Numbered from the stretch's first letter, positions 15,432-24,774 are shown. The stretch: 64,000 nt of DNA from Dyadobacter bucti (GCF_005869225.1 NZ_SWFP01000002.1:1-64000); one strand, 5' to 3'. Notes: a model not told the origin generated them from the letters alone. Made by a program: numbers and translations.

Positions 15432-16181
15432 TTATTTTCCTGCGGATGCTTTTAACTGCGCTGCTTTGGCCGGATCGTCTCGTTCAATCTCGGTCTGCTT
15501 CGTGAGGTTGAAGCCTTCTTTTGACCAAGGGTTGTCAGCTTTATTTGGTGTACCGCCTCCTGATCCGCCTGATCCACCGCCACCGCTGCCGGGTGCTACG
15601 ATATAATGTTTCCCAAAGTCTGTGCCTGCCCAAGTTTTGAGATACTCGTTGACCGGCATGTTTTCGATTGTAACAATTGGTTCACCGCCCTCATAGTCAA
15701 CTTTTACCTTGTCATTGAACATGGCGCGAACAGCGGGAGCGAAAGGCGCGGCAACTGCAATCTCTGTAATACCGGAATTTAAGGCGCTATCAACATGTAG
15801 TTTATTTAATTTACTGGTTGCGTCTTCCAATTTTTTATTGACCACATCCAACGCTTTTTTGCTGGCATCTTCCAGCCGTGCACGTTGATCGGCAAGTTTT
15901 TGATTAACATCACCGCCGCCGCCATCTTTGAGACGATTATATTCTTCCATATTGAATTCATCAGGCAAGGAGCCGAATTTCTCTTTCATCTCGCCTAGCT
16001 GGGTTTCAATAGCCTTTTTCTCATCACGGGAAACCTGTAAGGATCGTTTCAAGCCCTGGACTTCCGGGTGACTGTCATACCCCTCAATGTTCAAAACGAA
16101 CTTGCCATCCTTCTCCGTGTATGCTGGTTTAAGGGCTTCGTCTACGCCATCAAGGTTGTCGAGGATTGCTTTTAGTTTCAT
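15432..16181 (-). CDS. Head scaffolding protein
   Basis: 249 residues. Acidic N-terminus, long coiled region (about 45-135, charged Lys/Glu repeats), a Gly/Ser linker (about 197-210) and a C-terminus containing NPWSKEGFNLTKQTEIERDD, a motif of phage scaffolds and Mu-like head proteins. Location between the minor head protein and the capsid gene is standard. It shapes the prohead and is then lost. Confidence 0.8.
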   Translation of the reverse strand: MKLKAILDNLDGVDEALKPAYTEKDGKFVLNIEGYDSHPEVQGLKRSLQVSRDEKKAIETQLGEMKEKFGSLPDEFNMEEYNRLKDGGGGDVNQKLADQRARLEDASKKALDVVNKKLEDATSKLNKLHVDSALNSGITEIAVAAPFAPAVRAMFNDKVKVDYEGGEPIVTIENMPVNEYLKTWAGTDFGKHYIVAPGSGGGGSGGSGGGTPNKADNPWSKEGFNLTKQTEIERDDPAKAAQLKASAGK

Positions 16182-16216
16182 TGGTCTTCCTGTGGGTTCG
16201 GGTTTAGCAGTTTTTG

Positions 16217-16366
16217 TTAGGACAATTTTCTGTCAAAAGTATTTAAGCTTGCCTGTTCTGTAATTTCAAACCTGCCGTCTGCGTGTTTACGTGCCACTAC
16301 ATAACCGGCTTTATGGCGAAGCAAAAACTTGTAAATCATTATGGCCAATTGGAGACGGGAACACAT
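16217..16366 (-). CDS. Small basic protein (49 aa), unknown
   Basis: ATG at 16366 with AAGGA 5 bases before it, and a stop TAA at 16219-16217. It reads MCSRLQLAIMIYKFLLRHKA, then GYVVARKHADGRFEITEQ and so on. It is basic with one short hydrophobic N-terminal stretch. It fills most of the gap between scaffold and minor head genes and has the SD of a real phage gene. No family recognised. Confidence 0.5.
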   Translation of the reverse strand: MCSRLQLAIMIYKFLLRHKAGYVVARKHADGRFEITEQASLNTFDRKLS

Positions 16367-16384
16367 TTTGATCCTTTCGGGTGA

Positions 16385-17410
16385 TCAGGTTTCTCGGGCT
16401 TTAAGTTCTTTTAGAGTATAGGTTCTTCCGGTCTTGTCAACGAATTTTTCCAGAGCCTCGCCGGATCTGAAACGTTTTGCGCGTTCAACGCCCAAGACCT
16501 CTTCCTGAAAGTCAATGCTCTGCTTTTTCAAAAACTCACTGAATGTCGTGCTGGCTGGAACCGGACCAAACACGCTGGCCCTATCTCCCACTTCATCATT
16601 CTCAAAGTAGGCTACCAGTACCGATCTGCACCGGAAATGCGCGGGTAACGCTGGCTCTTTACCGAGATCATAAACCTTCCCGTCACGCGAGGCACAAATA
16701 AGCGTGGTTCTGCTGTCGAGCGTTGCCACGTATTGCAGCTTCTTAACGATATCAGCATTCGCATTGTAGACCTCCTGCCTGGCACGGTTGGCGACATGGC
16801 TCACCGCTGTCCGGGTGACGGCTTCGGCGTCCCGGCGGCTGATTTCCAAGATACCGTCTTGATACTTTGCTTTCTTGGTTCCCCGTATTCTTCGGATGAT
16901 CTGGTCGGTTGTCTGGCCTTCGGTGATACCTATACGTATCGCATCCTGAACACGTTGGAGTTCTTCCTGCGCCAGTCCCTTCGCCCAATCTTTAAGCAAC
17001 CTGCCTCTGAATGGCTGGCTGGTGACGATGGCTTTGAGCTGGGCATTGCTCGGCATGGTGAAGGATGCCTGTACCCCAGCTGTCTCGGCTAACCGGATCT
17101 GAAAGTCTGCTTCGTATTGGGAGAAGTCGTTCATTTCTCCCGATATCGTTTTTTCGATAACGGAATAAACGTCCTCGCGCTTCTTGCGGATGTCTTCCAG
17201 AAGCTTTTCAAGGCGCTTTGTCTCTGCCGGGGATAGGTTGAACGCCCTGCCTTCAATACTGGCAAGCCGTGCAGCGATAAGCTCGATCAGGTCGGCCTCT
17301 GTGTCATTCAGAAGGCCGATGATCTTCTTTAACACACCGCCCTTGTAGCGCTCCAAGTATACAGAGTGCTTGATCTGGGCTTCAAGAATGCGTTCGTTTA
17401 CTGTGGGCAC
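16385..17410 (-). CDS. Minor head protein, Mu gpF / SPP1 gp7 type
   Basis: 341 residues. N-terminal half is helical. The C-terminal half carries the Mu-F-like head morphogenesis domain: VTRTAVSHVANRARQEVYNA, then LDSRTTLICASRDGKVYDLG and LPAHFRCRSVLVAY (about 255-270), with the conserved DG and PxHFRCRS signature. It assists DNA packaging or ejection from the head. It overlaps the upstream gene by 13 bases. Confidence 0.88.
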   Translation of the reverse strand: MPTVNERILEAQIKHSVYLERYKGGVLKKIIGLLNDTEADLIELIAARLASIEGRAFNLSPAETKRLEKLLEDIRKKREDVYSVIEKTISGEMNDFSQYEADFQIRLAETAGVQASFTMPSNAQLKAIVTSQPFRGRLLKDWAKGLAQEELQRVQDAIRIGITEGQTTDQIIRRIRGTKKAKYQDGILEISRRDAEAVTRTAVSHVANRARQEVYNANADIVKKLQYVATLDSRTTLICASRDGKVYDLGKEPALPAHFRCRSVLVAYFENDEVGDRASVFGPVPASTTFSEFLKKQSIDFQEEVLGVERAKRFRSGEALEKFVDKTGRTYTLKELKARET

Positions 17411-17823
17411 TTAGAACACTTTCTGCCTTTTAAAGCCTTTTCAGCGATTTCATATCCATTGGTATCCCTTTCAAATATTGAGTAGCCACCGTGATGATCG
17501 CGGCGATTTGACCAAAATTTCCTATCAGCATAAAACTCCAACGCCTTGACCAGATCGCTATCGTCCTGCTGTAAGGCGGCGCGGATTGTTTCGAGTTCAC
17601 AATCCCTAACAATCAATTTTTTCCAACCAGAAGCAATTGGATCAACAGGCTGATTTAATCTATCCAAAGCCGCTGCCTTATCGCCTGTGGGTGCTGCTGG
17701 AACCAGATCAGCGCGGATGTATTTTGTTCCCTTTTCGGGCCAAGCGCTCCATAACCCATTTGCATCTTGATATAAATACGCAACATCAGGCATATGAGTG
17801 GTGGGTTTTGATTGATCGGTCAT
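17398..17823 (-). CDS. Small phage protein with C-terminal Cys pair
   Basis: 141 residues. KYIRADLVPAA and DLVKALEFYADRKFW blocks recur in small accessory proteins of proteobacterial phages; function unknown. It ends in RKCSKCP, a possible single CxxC. It overlaps the next gene by ATGA and belongs to a run of five coupled small genes with the promoter at 18954-18982. Confidence 0.65.
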   Translation of the reverse strand: MTDQSKPTTHMPDVAYLYQDANGLWSAWPEKGTKYIRADLVPAAPTGDKAAALDRLNQPVDPIASGWKKLIVRDCELETIRAALQQDDSDLVKALEFYADRKFWSNRRDHHGGYSIFERDTNGYEIAEKALKGRKCSKCPQ

Positions 17824-18026
17824 TAGAAATCACCTCCATCACATGGTATTCCTTGGATATGTTCACTATTTTCACCGCCAGAATTAACAAACTCATAAGA
17901 ATTATTTGAATGAATAACGTACAATAATCCCGCCATCGACATTAGTTTTAATGTCTGTGGCCACTTTTTAGCAAGGCGTTTCAGAGAATTGATTGCATCT
18001 TGTTCAGCTTTATTAAATTCGGTCAT
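17823..18026 (-). CDS. Small phage accessory protein
   Basis: 67 residues. NSLKRLAKKWPQTLKLMSMAG followed by a short beta part resembles a family of short proteobacterial phage proteins of unknown role. SD present; coupled by overlapping stop and start codons to both neighbours. Confidence 0.6.
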   Translation of the reverse strand: MTEFNKAEQDAINSLKRLAKKWPQTLKLMSMAGLLYVIHSNNSYEFVNSGGENSEHIQGIPCDGGDF

Positions 18027-18217
18027 TCGCTTTTCTCCGGTGGGGTTGGTAGTGAATCAACGATAAACTCAATAACAGATACGTACTCCTGCATAGGCAT
18101 ATCTCTAATTAATCGCCATACTTTACCCGCCTGTTCACAATCTGACCCTTTACGGAAAGCAGTATGAACAGCCTCTCCAATAAATTCTATCAGACGTTCC
18201 CTCGTTAAATCAGTCAA
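18023..18217 (-). CDS. Small phage protein, unknown
   Basis: 64 residues, acidic, no recognised family. It has the sequence MTDLTRERLIEFIGEAVHTA, probably a helical protein. It overlaps the upstream gene by 8 bases and the downstream one by 4, in the same small-gene operon. Confidence 0.55.
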   Translation of the reverse strand: MTDLTRERLIEFIGEAVHTAFRKGSDCEQAGKVWRLIRDMPMQEYVSVIEFIVDSLPTPPEKSE

Positions 18218-18518
18218 TGTGCTTCTCCAATTCTTTCAGGTCGTATTCGTCAACGCCAGCATCCTTAAAAGACTGCATCGAAAAGCCGCCCGTATTATGA
18301 TTTGGCCGCCAATCTTCCAAGCGGGCTGCATTTGCAAGTGCTGTGGCATAGCCTTGAATAAATCCATCCGTTGTTGGTGCTGTCTTAGCGTATATCAGGG
18401 TGAGATATTCCTTCGCAGCGTCCATGATTACATGCATTGGTGACGAGTCTGCCCAGTTTCTCTCAAGTAAAGATGCCAGAGCAATCCCTAATTCCAGCCG
18501 TTCGCGTGTGATGGTCAT
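18210..18518 (-). CDS. Small phage protein, unknown
   Basis: 102 residues, acidic and probably helical, no recognised family. It begins MTITRERLELGIALASLLE, sharing the TRERL opening with the next gene, so the two may be distant duplicates. ATGA overlap with its upstream neighbour. Confidence 0.55.
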   Translation of the reverse strand: MTITRERLELGIALASLLERNWADSSPMHVIMDAAKEYLTLIYAKTAPTTDGFIQGYATALANAARLEDWRPNHNTGGFSMQSFKDAGVDEYDLKELEKHID

Positions 18519-18856
18519 GATTGCACCGCCTTTGCTTTGGCAAGTGTATTCTGTGCAAAAATGACATCTGGATCACTCTGCTTTTCCTCATCGCTAATGT
18601 ATGAAGTGTAACCAAAACCATCAATCATGCGCTCCAGAGCGTCCACAAGATCATCATGAGCATTACAGGCTCGGACAATCAAATCGGCATTTGCTCTGGT
18701 TTCATCAGCCTCCCGTTGAGGCGCGCCATCGTAGACAGGTGTCAAAACGTTGGCAATCTTGTATCGGCAACCGAGTACAGTGCCACGAATACGGATATAG
18801 TCTTTATCAACTTCCTCAGGAAGGATGCGCCAAGGTGTCGGTGTGTGTTCAGTCAT
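18515..18856 (-). CDS. Conserved 'HTPTPWR' phage protein
   Basis: 113 residues. The opening HTPTPWRI, followed by ANADLIVRACNAHDDLVDALE, is a very widespread signature of small proteins of proteobacterial phages; the role is unknown. First gene of a five-gene operon, with promoter at 18954-18982 and a GGGAGAGAA leader. Such genes are usually early; here they sit between the portal and head genes. Confidence 0.75.
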   Translation of the reverse strand: MTEHTPTPWRILPEEVDKDYIRIRGTVLGCRYKIANVLTPVYDGAPQREADETRANADLIVRACNAHDDLVDALERMIDGFGYTSYISDEEKQSDPDVIFAQNTLAKAKAVQS

Positions 18857-18953
18857 TCTCTATCTCTCTGTTCTCTCCCTGCAATGATTAAAGTGACGGC
18901 TCCATCAGAGAGAATATGGACGAGAGGGGATCAATCCTACCGTCACGGGGAGT

Positions 18954-18982
18954 ATTCTAGGATGATTTTTATGGGATGTCAA
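18954..18982 (-). promoter_or_regulatory. Sigma70-like promoter of the small-gene operon
   Basis: Minus strand: TTGACA (18977-18982), 17 bp, TAGAAT (18954-18959), about 100 bases ahead of the first ATG. Confidence 0.7.
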
Positions 18983-19006
18983 CGGTAAATTGCAGATCCA
19001 AAAGTC

Positions 19007-19630
19007 CTAATTTATGTATTCGAATGGCTCTTTTCTTATTTCGATACTAACCTTAGCTTCTGCCTTTATATTGTGAGGGGAAAGCAAATCTAAGTTGAGA
19101 TTGAAATCTACCTCGTATGGTGTTTTTGACACATCATAAGTGAGGCTCACGTTTCTCATTTCATCAGTGAACTCGTATAGTACTCCATTTTTGTCCTGTG
19201 CAATCATGGTGAAGCTCATAAACCCACGCTTTTCTTTTAAAATTAATGGGTAATTCCCTACTTTTCCAACTGGCAATTTTGCCCAAACGGACTTCATCGG
19301 ATAAGAAACTGGCGCACCCTCAATGTACCCATGAATTCTGATCCCTGAAAATTCGACATCTTTTGAAGTTAGACTTGCGCTCGATATTCGCAGATAGTAC
19401 AGATGGTTTTTGGTGTTATAAAGTGGCTCGACATATTCTTTGGAATCACTTGGACTAGTTGTGTTTTCCGCGACTTCGGCCTGGACTGCCGGGAACTTAC
19501 TAGAAACAGTCAAATAGGTAACAATAATACCCGATGAAGCAGATATCAAAGCTATTAAAACCGATTGCCTGAAGTTCAATTTTGCTACTTCAATCTCTTT
19601 ATCAGATGAGCTTTTTCGTCCTTTTTCCAT
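19007..19630 (-). CDS. Single-pass membrane cargo protein
   Basis: 207 residues: a charged cytoplasmic N-terminus (about 1-20), one membrane segment (about 22-44, SVLIALISASSGIIVTYL), then a beta-rich extracytoplasmic domain. No SD precedes the ATG and the gene is AT-rich, unlike the phage genes on both sides. I take it as a Bacteroidota-type cargo gene inserted between the small-gene operon and portal. Function not recognised; a surface or exclusion role is possible but unsupported. Confidence 0.6.
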   Translation of the reverse strand: MEKGRKSSSDKEIEVAKLNFRQSVLIALISASSGIIVTYLTVSSKFPAVQAEVAENTTSPSDSKEYVEPLYNTKNHLYYLRISSASLTSKDVEFSGIRIHGYIEGAPVSYPMKSVWAKLPVGKVGNYPLILKEKRGFMSFTMIAQDKNGVLYEFTDEMRNVSLTYDVSKTPYEVDFNLNLDLLSPHNIKAEAKVSIEIRKEPFEYIN

Positions 19631-19703
19631 TTACTTAAATAGAGATCAACATATTCGCAAATAACTGAATATAATGCATTTAACTAGTAGGAGCGGTATT
19701 TAC

Positions 19704-21119
19704 TTACTTTTCGGCTATTTCACTCAACGTCGGACCATCCCCCTCAATAGCATCCTGCTCTTCCTCAAATGTCCGCTCGTCTGCAATCCATTCGCTGTAT
19801 TTAAGCACGTTAAACAGTGTTTCCTTGCTGATCTCCCCTGCCTGACGTGCTGATACCCATGCTGTCAGGTCTGCGCCGGTGAAGTTCGGCGGGAAGAAGT
19901 CACGGTTAAGCTCAACGGATATATCTCCCGGTATGCTCTGCCACTCGGCTGCGAACTTCAATGCTTTGGTGATCTGGCGTTCGATAACCCCACAGGTTGC
20001 CGACAATACGCTACTTTCACCGCTGCGTTTGATTTCATGGGTCTGGGCTGCTTCTGCATCTTTCTTTTCCGGGGCAAGCATTCTCGCTCCCAAAGAGGCC
20101 ATTTGCTTTTCTTTACGATCAAGGAGGTTTTCGAGGGACTTGAACCCATCTGCTCCAACGTGTGCGAACCCAACTTTGCTCTCTGCATTCGGCAGTAACC
20201 ACGCTGTTCCGCTTCCCAGAGCCAATTCTCCAACGTCTTCCTTATCCACGCCAGTGATGTACGGTGTCGGCAATCCAGACACATGAGCGCCGTTTTCAAG
20301 GTCTGCGCTGTTCTGGTAATGCGAAATGTTAACGTCCACCAGCGATTCAATCGGTGGGGCAATAACGGTCATGGTGGGTTTACGGGGGGATACCGGGTAA
20401 AACGGAATTTCTGTAATGGCTGCGCTAGCCTTGGTAGGGATGATCCGCTCGTATTCAAACCACTCAAATGCATCTTTATTGGCTGCTTTGGCCTTTTTCT
20501 CAACGCTCTTCTTACGCCAAACAACCTGATTATATGCGCCTTCGGTAAGAGTGAGCTGTCGGATCTGATGTTCCTGCTTGCCTTCATCTGATTTATAATT
20601 CTCGCTCAACCATACATTAACGATCCGGTAAGCGTTGTTTACCCGTGCCAATTCCCAATTCAGAATACTCTCTGCTTTGTAGAATGTGAGGTATGGCCGG
20701 ATCTGTAATGCGTCAGCCTGGGCTAGGGTGATGTTATCAGCGGCTTTGGGCATGTCCACCATAATACCGCCACGGCCGACGGTTAGAACGTCATAAAGGG
20801 CTGTCTCGGCAAAATCTGTAAGTGTTTCGTCTGCAAGGGTAATGTCTTCCAGCCACGGTTTCATCTGTTCTGGAACTTCAATGACCATTGGCTTGCGGAA
20901 TACCAGCCCGGTCATGGCGTCTACTGTGCGGCCGGTGGCATTGTAGAACAGGGCGCGGGAACGATACTTGTCGTATGCGGTGGTTTCCTGACCGTCCAGC
21001 ATGGGGAGATATGCCTTGCCAGCCTCTTGAATGGCGCGTTGCCCGGCTACTGCATCCCGGCAGCGTTTCCAGACTGGTTCGAACTCGGTGTATTCTTCGT
21101 GCTTGTCGTCTGGCTGCAT
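19704..21119 (-). CDS. Portal protein (DUF4055)
   Basis: 471 residues matching the DUF4055 portal family: N-terminal YLPMLDGQE...YDKYRSRALFYNATGRTVD, LVFRKP, then the NISHYQNSADLENGAHVSGL block (about 275-295) and the C-terminal LNRDFFPPNF. It forms the ring at the capsid vertex through which DNA passes. The ACCAAGGAG leader lies upstream of the ATG. Confidence 0.88.
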   Translation of the reverse strand: MQPDDKHEEYTEFEPVWKRCRDAVAGQRAIQEAGKAYLPMLDGQETTAYDKYRSRALFYNATGRTVDAMTGLVFRKPMVIEVPEQMKPWLEDITLADETLTDFAETALYDVLTVGRGGIMVDMPKAADNITLAQADALQIRPYLTFYKAESILNWELARVNNAYRIVNVWLSENYKSDEGKQEHQIRQLTLTEGAYNQVVWRKKSVEKKAKAANKDAFEWFEYERIIPTKASAAITEIPFYPVSPRKPTMTVIAPPIESLVDVNISHYQNSADLENGAHVSGLPTPYITGVDKEDVGELALGSGTAWLLPNAESKVGFAHVGADGFKSLENLLDRKEKQMASLGARMLAPEKKDAEAAQTHEIKRSGESSVLSATCGVIERQITKALKFAAEWQSIPGDISVELNRDFFPPNFTGADLTAWVSARQAGEISKETLFNVLKYSEWIADERTFEEEQDAIEGDGPTLSEIAEK

Positions 21120-21466
21120 TGCTGGCTCCTTGGTCGGTTAAGGATAACACACCGCCTAAATAAGACAAGAAGATATTTGAAACTATACAGAACTTACTGC
21201 CGGAGAAATTTGTTTAACGGCCATGAAGCTAGAAAACCCACTCGATATTGCGTCTGATTTTGGCACAATTGTGTCAACAACAGGCTATATTCGAGATTTC
21301 GGGAAGTGGTTCTATGGCCTTATAAATAATGAGTGTGAAAGTCTCAATTTTCACTTTAATCGGCGATCCGATATTAAAAAAAAGTCTTTTGCTTAGAATG
21401 TATCTAGATAACGCACTCTTTTAAGAATCCTTTTTCTTGATTTCTCCGGTGGAGTACCTATGTAGT
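21120..21466. other. Gap between portal and large terminase
   Basis: 347 bases without a confident gene. A plus-strand frame at 21223-21396 (57 codons, starts MKLENPLDIASDFG) is open but lacks a well-placed SD and runs against the surrounding genes. A perfect 10-bp palindrome CACAATTGTG at 21264-21273, followed by TCA, recurs in another gap at 25247-25256. No clear hairpin terminator after the terminase gene. Confidence 0.5.
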
Positions 21467-22780
21467 CTAAGTTCCGCCAACCCTCTTCATTGTCACTCCA
21501 CGCTTCCTAATCGGATATAAATACGTAATGCAGTATCCACCGCCGTCATTCGGGTGGTCGAATCCTGATTTCTTATCCGGCTCGCCCTTCTCATCCCAGA
21601 CCTGACGTTCGAGTGATTGAGTGTATTTCGGGCATTTCCGCGTATTAATCAAATATCGGCGCTCTTCATACGTGTTACAGAGCATGGCGTTCATACTGTT
21701 GATCCGGTCTTTTACTGACGGATTGGAGGCATCGACCTTGATTTTATACCCGGCTTTTTTGAGCAATGCGATATCGGTCTCACTGGCGTTTGTACTCTTG
21801 CGGTTATCCCCTGACGCATCGGGATACACGACGATCTCATGATCTGGATAGCGTTCATCTATCTTCTTGATCATAGCGGGTGTGTCGAATACGTCGATCA
21901 GCTCATCCATAGCGCGAGGAAGACCCTCACGAATACCATGAACGATCCCCGCCATCTTGCCGACGTTGAAATCCATACCGATATGCAGAACCTCTCTGGG
22001 TTTGATCGTTTCGTCGGTATGGTTCTTCCTGCGGTCAAAGCAGTAATAAACCACCCCTTGATAGTTTTCAAAATTAGCTTCGTATTCCTGCCGGAAGGTT
22101 CTTGGATCGAGTGTTCGTCTGGCAGCGTCAACCTCTTCATCCGGCACGTTGCCCCCGTCGAGTGTCGTGTAAAGCCAGCTCTTATGGTCTGGTTCGGTTC
22201 CCTGACCGGCTTGGTAAGTGTCGTAACAGTGGTTAAATCCCTTGGGTGTTCCGATCCTGAGGGCATGGCCTCCCCTTCTCAGCTCTCCGTCAACCATGTA
22301 CTTACAGGTGGAAAGCATCGGTCTCAGGACTTCATCCCAGGCTTCGTACGGACAGTCTGCCCACTCATCGATCAGGACGAAGAATAACCCAGATCCCCGG
22401 AGATTGTCGTATTGGTCTAATCCCACGATCCGGATGATATGGCCTGTTCTCAGGGTGATTGAGCACTCGGTCTCATTCGGCCGGCCGTCTCGCCATTCGG
22501 GAGGGATGGCTTGTTTCAACCGTCTCCAGAATACCCTTTTGGCCTGTTTGAAGGTTGGCGCGCCGTACCATATCTCGTCTTCAACGCTCACACCCCATTT
22601 CATAGCCAGTCGTGCGGCTCTTCGCATCTCTGCTTTACCGAGGAAGGTCTTTCCAAAGCGTCGTCCACACACGGCATCACGGAAACGGGCGGTCTTCTGC
22701 CATCCCCATACGAAGATGTTTGCCTGTTTCGGGGTTAAATGGACTGGACTAGAGGATTGGCGCATCCGGCACGCTCTCAT
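21467..22780 (-). CDS. Terminase large subunit
   Basis: 437 residues. ATPase: Walker A GRRFGKT (about 39-45), Walker B LFFVLIDEWAD (D138/E139), and coupling region RIGTPKG. Nuclease: first acidic residue in HIGMDFNVGK (D270), second in YPDASGDN. It packages DNA through the portal. ATG at 22780 overlaps terS by 32 bases; a second ATG at 22765 is also possible. Confidence 0.92.
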   Translation of the reverse strand: MRACRMRQSSSPVHLTPKQANIFVWGWQKTARFRDAVCGRRFGKTFLGKAEMRRAARLAMKWGVSVEDEIWYGAPTFKQAKRVFWRRLKQAIPPEWRDGRPNETECSITLRTGHIIRIVGLDQYDNLRGSGLFFVLIDEWADCPYEAWDEVLRPMLSTCKYMVDGELRRGGHALRIGTPKGFNHCYDTYQAGQGTEPDHKSWLYTTLDGGNVPDEEVDAARRTLDPRTFRQEYEANFENYQGVVYYCFDRRKNHTDETIKPREVLHIGMDFNVGKMAGIVHGIREGLPRAMDELIDVFDTPAMIKKIDERYPDHEIVVYPDASGDNRKSTNASETDIALLKKAGYKIKVDASNPSVKDRINSMNAMLCNTYEERRYLINTRKCPKYTQSLERQVWDEKGEPDKKSGFDHPNDGGGYCITYLYPIRKRGVTMKRVGGT

Positions 22781-23168
22781 CCGGGCTTAGGCTGTAATCC
22801 TCGGGTACTGTCAATCCCTGAGGTGGCGGCTCTGCCTTCTTACTGTCGTAATGACCTGCCGCCCTGCCCCTGGCGATTTCCGCGCTGATGGCTGCGGTGT
22901 ATTGATGGCGAAGGGTTGCCTTATCTCGAAGGTCTTTAAGGTCGTCCAGATGCTGTTTGAGCGTTATTTGAGCCGTTTCTATGGCTGGTTGCCGTAGTTC
23001 TGCCAGTCTTGATACAATCTTGGGGTTATCTATTAACTCTTTCGCTGCTCTATGTATACTAGCGTCCTTCATCTTGGACACGTCATAAGCTATGCGATAA
23101 GCGTCACTGAAATTTACGCCAGTGAGGATAGCTTGGCAGAAGTCTTCCTGTTTCTGGGTTAAGGTCAA
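22749..23168 (-). CDS. Terminase small subunit
   Basis: 139 residues. The N-terminal TLTQKQEDFCQAILTGVNFSDAYRIAYD helix-turn-helix and the SIHRAAKELIDNPKIVSRLAEL block define the Terminase_2 family. It recognises the packaging site. The C-terminus is Pro-rich. Directly upstream of and overlapping terL. Confidence 0.88.
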   Translation of the reverse strand: MTLTQKQEDFCQAILTGVNFSDAYRIAYDVSKMKDASIHRAAKELIDNPKIVSRLAELRQPAIETAQITLKQHLDDLKDLRDKATLRHQYTAAISAEIARGRAAGHYDSKKAEPPPQGLTVPEDYSLSPDESVPDAPIL

Positions 23169-23483
23169 TCATGCCTCTGTGGGTGGGGCTGGTAACGGCT
23201 GCCAGTGCGTAAACAGATCTTTGTGGTAAACTCCGTCAATGGAAGCCCATCTCATGTTTTCATCGACAGAACTATCATCCCAGCTAACGACCATGTAAAT
23301 ATTTGTCGGAAGATCTTGAAGTGCCAGAATTTCCGTTCCGTCTCTCGGTGCCGTGCTGATATCTTGCCAGTTATTTGAATGAATTTGATTTTTGATGACC
23401 TTTCCAAACAGTCTGAATTCGGAAACATCCCCAATACGTACATATGTGAGCGGCCAAAAGCCTATTTTCTGAGCGTATATCAT
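23169..23483 (-). CDS. DUF551-like phage protein
   Basis: 104 residues. NWQDISTAPRDGTEILAL and a terminal HWQPLPAPP match the DUF551 signature of phage accessory proteins (W...PxDG ... HWxPLPxPP). No known activity. It lies 1 base from terS in the same direction. Confidence 0.75.
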   Translation of the reverse strand: MIYAQKIGFWPLTYVRIGDVSEFRLFGKVIKNQIHSNNWQDISTAPRDGTEILALQDLPTNIYMVVSWDDSSVDENMRWASIDGVYHKDLFTHWQPLPAPPTEA

Positions 23484-23484
23484 C

Positions 23485-23736
23485 CTACACCGCCACCCAT
23501 CCGCGCTTCATGTAATATTCACGGTTTATTACATACACGCCAAAGGGATAAATAAGATTTGACACGCCATAGGTCATGCACATCAGGATTAGGGAGAAGA
23601 TTGAATGTTTAAAATTGCCCTTCAACAGGAAATACAACGGGCCAAAAAGCATACAGAGGAAGAATGAAAACGGCGTTGTGGCCGTCTCAACATAGTTATT
23701 GGCCGGGTTCTTAAACTTGTCTACGTACTTTGTCAT
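23485..23736 (-). CDS. Small membrane protein, DUF2628-like
   Basis: 83 residues with two hydrophobic segments (about 22-40, FSFFLCMLFGPLYFLLKG; about 46-70). The GPLYFLLKG motif and short charged ends resemble DUF2628-type membrane proteins. Function unknown. It follows the DUF551-like gene with 1 base between. Confidence 0.6.
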   Translation of the reverse strand: MTKYVDKFKNPANNYVETATTPFSFFLCMLFGPLYFLLKGNFKHSIFSLILMCMTYGVSNLIYPFGVYVINREYYMKRGWVAV

Positions 23737-23839
23737 TATGGCCTCTTTCGGGTTGAGCGGTGGTTTATTATATAAGTTTATTATATAAGGGTCAATAATT
23801 TGTTTGATTTACTATTCAACTCCTTTATTGTCGATAAGA

Positions 23840-24481
23840 TTAATTCTTTTTACAGCGAAGCTTCCAAGATTCAGCTCTAAAAATATACCGATCACCCATC
23901 ATGCTTCCTGTTGCAACGTTATCTGGTAGATCGGATGAAGTGGAATCATTAAATTTTACATCTCTATAATCTCTGTGTTTCCGATAATTTTCATAGGGCC
24001 ATACAGAAAGCTTGCAACCTTGTGCTACTCGGACGGATTTAGGTGAAAATGGCAAAGAAGCGCTTTTTACGTTTCCAGTTACTACAAATTCTTTCCCTTC
24101 ATAATCAGGTTTGCTATAAAATGCAGTGGTCTGAAGCTCTAAAATGAAAGGATCACATAATTTTCCCACAGACTTTATTTCTTCATCCCTACTAATTTTC
24201 AGACCAGCTAGCTCTTTTTTTAGGGATTTTAATTCGCTCTCTTGAATCGAATAATCTATGTTTTGATGTCTAAGAACATTTATTGTAGAATCAAGCAAAT
24301 GAATTTTTTTTCTAAAATTCGACTCCTCATACGTGTATTTCAAATCAATCCTTATAAGGAAAGCCTCCTTTGTTTCAATCCAATCCATTTGTGAAAATCT
24401 TAGCATTGGATGTACCATCTGCCCATATGAAGTAGTTGAAGTAAAAAACACCAAGATTAATAAAGTTCTTATCACACTCAT
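23840..24481 (-). CDS. Secreted cargo protein with Bacteroidota-type signal peptide
   Basis: 213 residues. The N-terminus (SVIRTLLILVFFTSTTSYGQ) is a signal peptide ending in YGQ, a common cleavage context in Bacteroidota. Then a coiled stretch (about 55-105) and a domain with EGKEFVVTGNVKSASLPFSP. No SD upstream and AT-rich, unlike adjacent phage genes. A likely exported lysogen-expressed protein; family not recognised. Confidence 0.6.
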   Translation of the reverse strand: MSVIRTLLILVFFTSTTSYGQMVHPMLRFSQMDWIETKEAFLIRIDLKYTYEESNFRKKIHLLDSTINVLRHQNIDYSIQESELKSLKKELAGLKISRDEEIKSVGKLCDPFILELQTTAFYSKPDYEGKEFVVTGNVKSASLPFSPKSVRVAQGCKLSVWPYENYRKHRDYRDVKFNDSTSSDLPDNVATGSMMGDRYIFRAESWKLRCKKN

Positions 24482-24558
24482 ATAGATATTGTTATGTTCA
24501 CATAAATATAATTAATTCATAAATCTTAGCAATAAAAGCCGTTTTTTTGTTAAATGGG

Positions 24559-24774
24559 TCATTTCCAGTACACCTTTCCCTTCTTCTCATCTTCAATCAG
24601 ATTAGATGCAAACCAGCCCCAAGTATGATAACGCAGGAAACCTATCAATAATGGAATACAATATTTATCTCGATCAAAGCCGCCTTCATACATGCTGCGC
24701 GATCTTCCCACATTTTTATGAAAGATGAAAAAGCATTGCCAAGGCCATAGTATTTTATATCTAGTAACGTGCAT
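24559..24774 (-). CDS. Small aromatic-rich phage protein
   Basis: 71 residues, rich in Trp, Tyr, Phe and Arg, with a possible membrane-associated segment (YCIPLLIGFLRYHTWGWF). Its ATG overlaps the stop of the upstream gene (ATGA type), suggesting coupled translation. Not recognised. Confidence 0.5.
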   Translation of the reverse strand: MHVTRYKILWPWQCFFIFHKNVGRSRSMYEGGFDRDKYCIPLLIGFLRYHTWGWFASNLIEDEKKGKVYWK

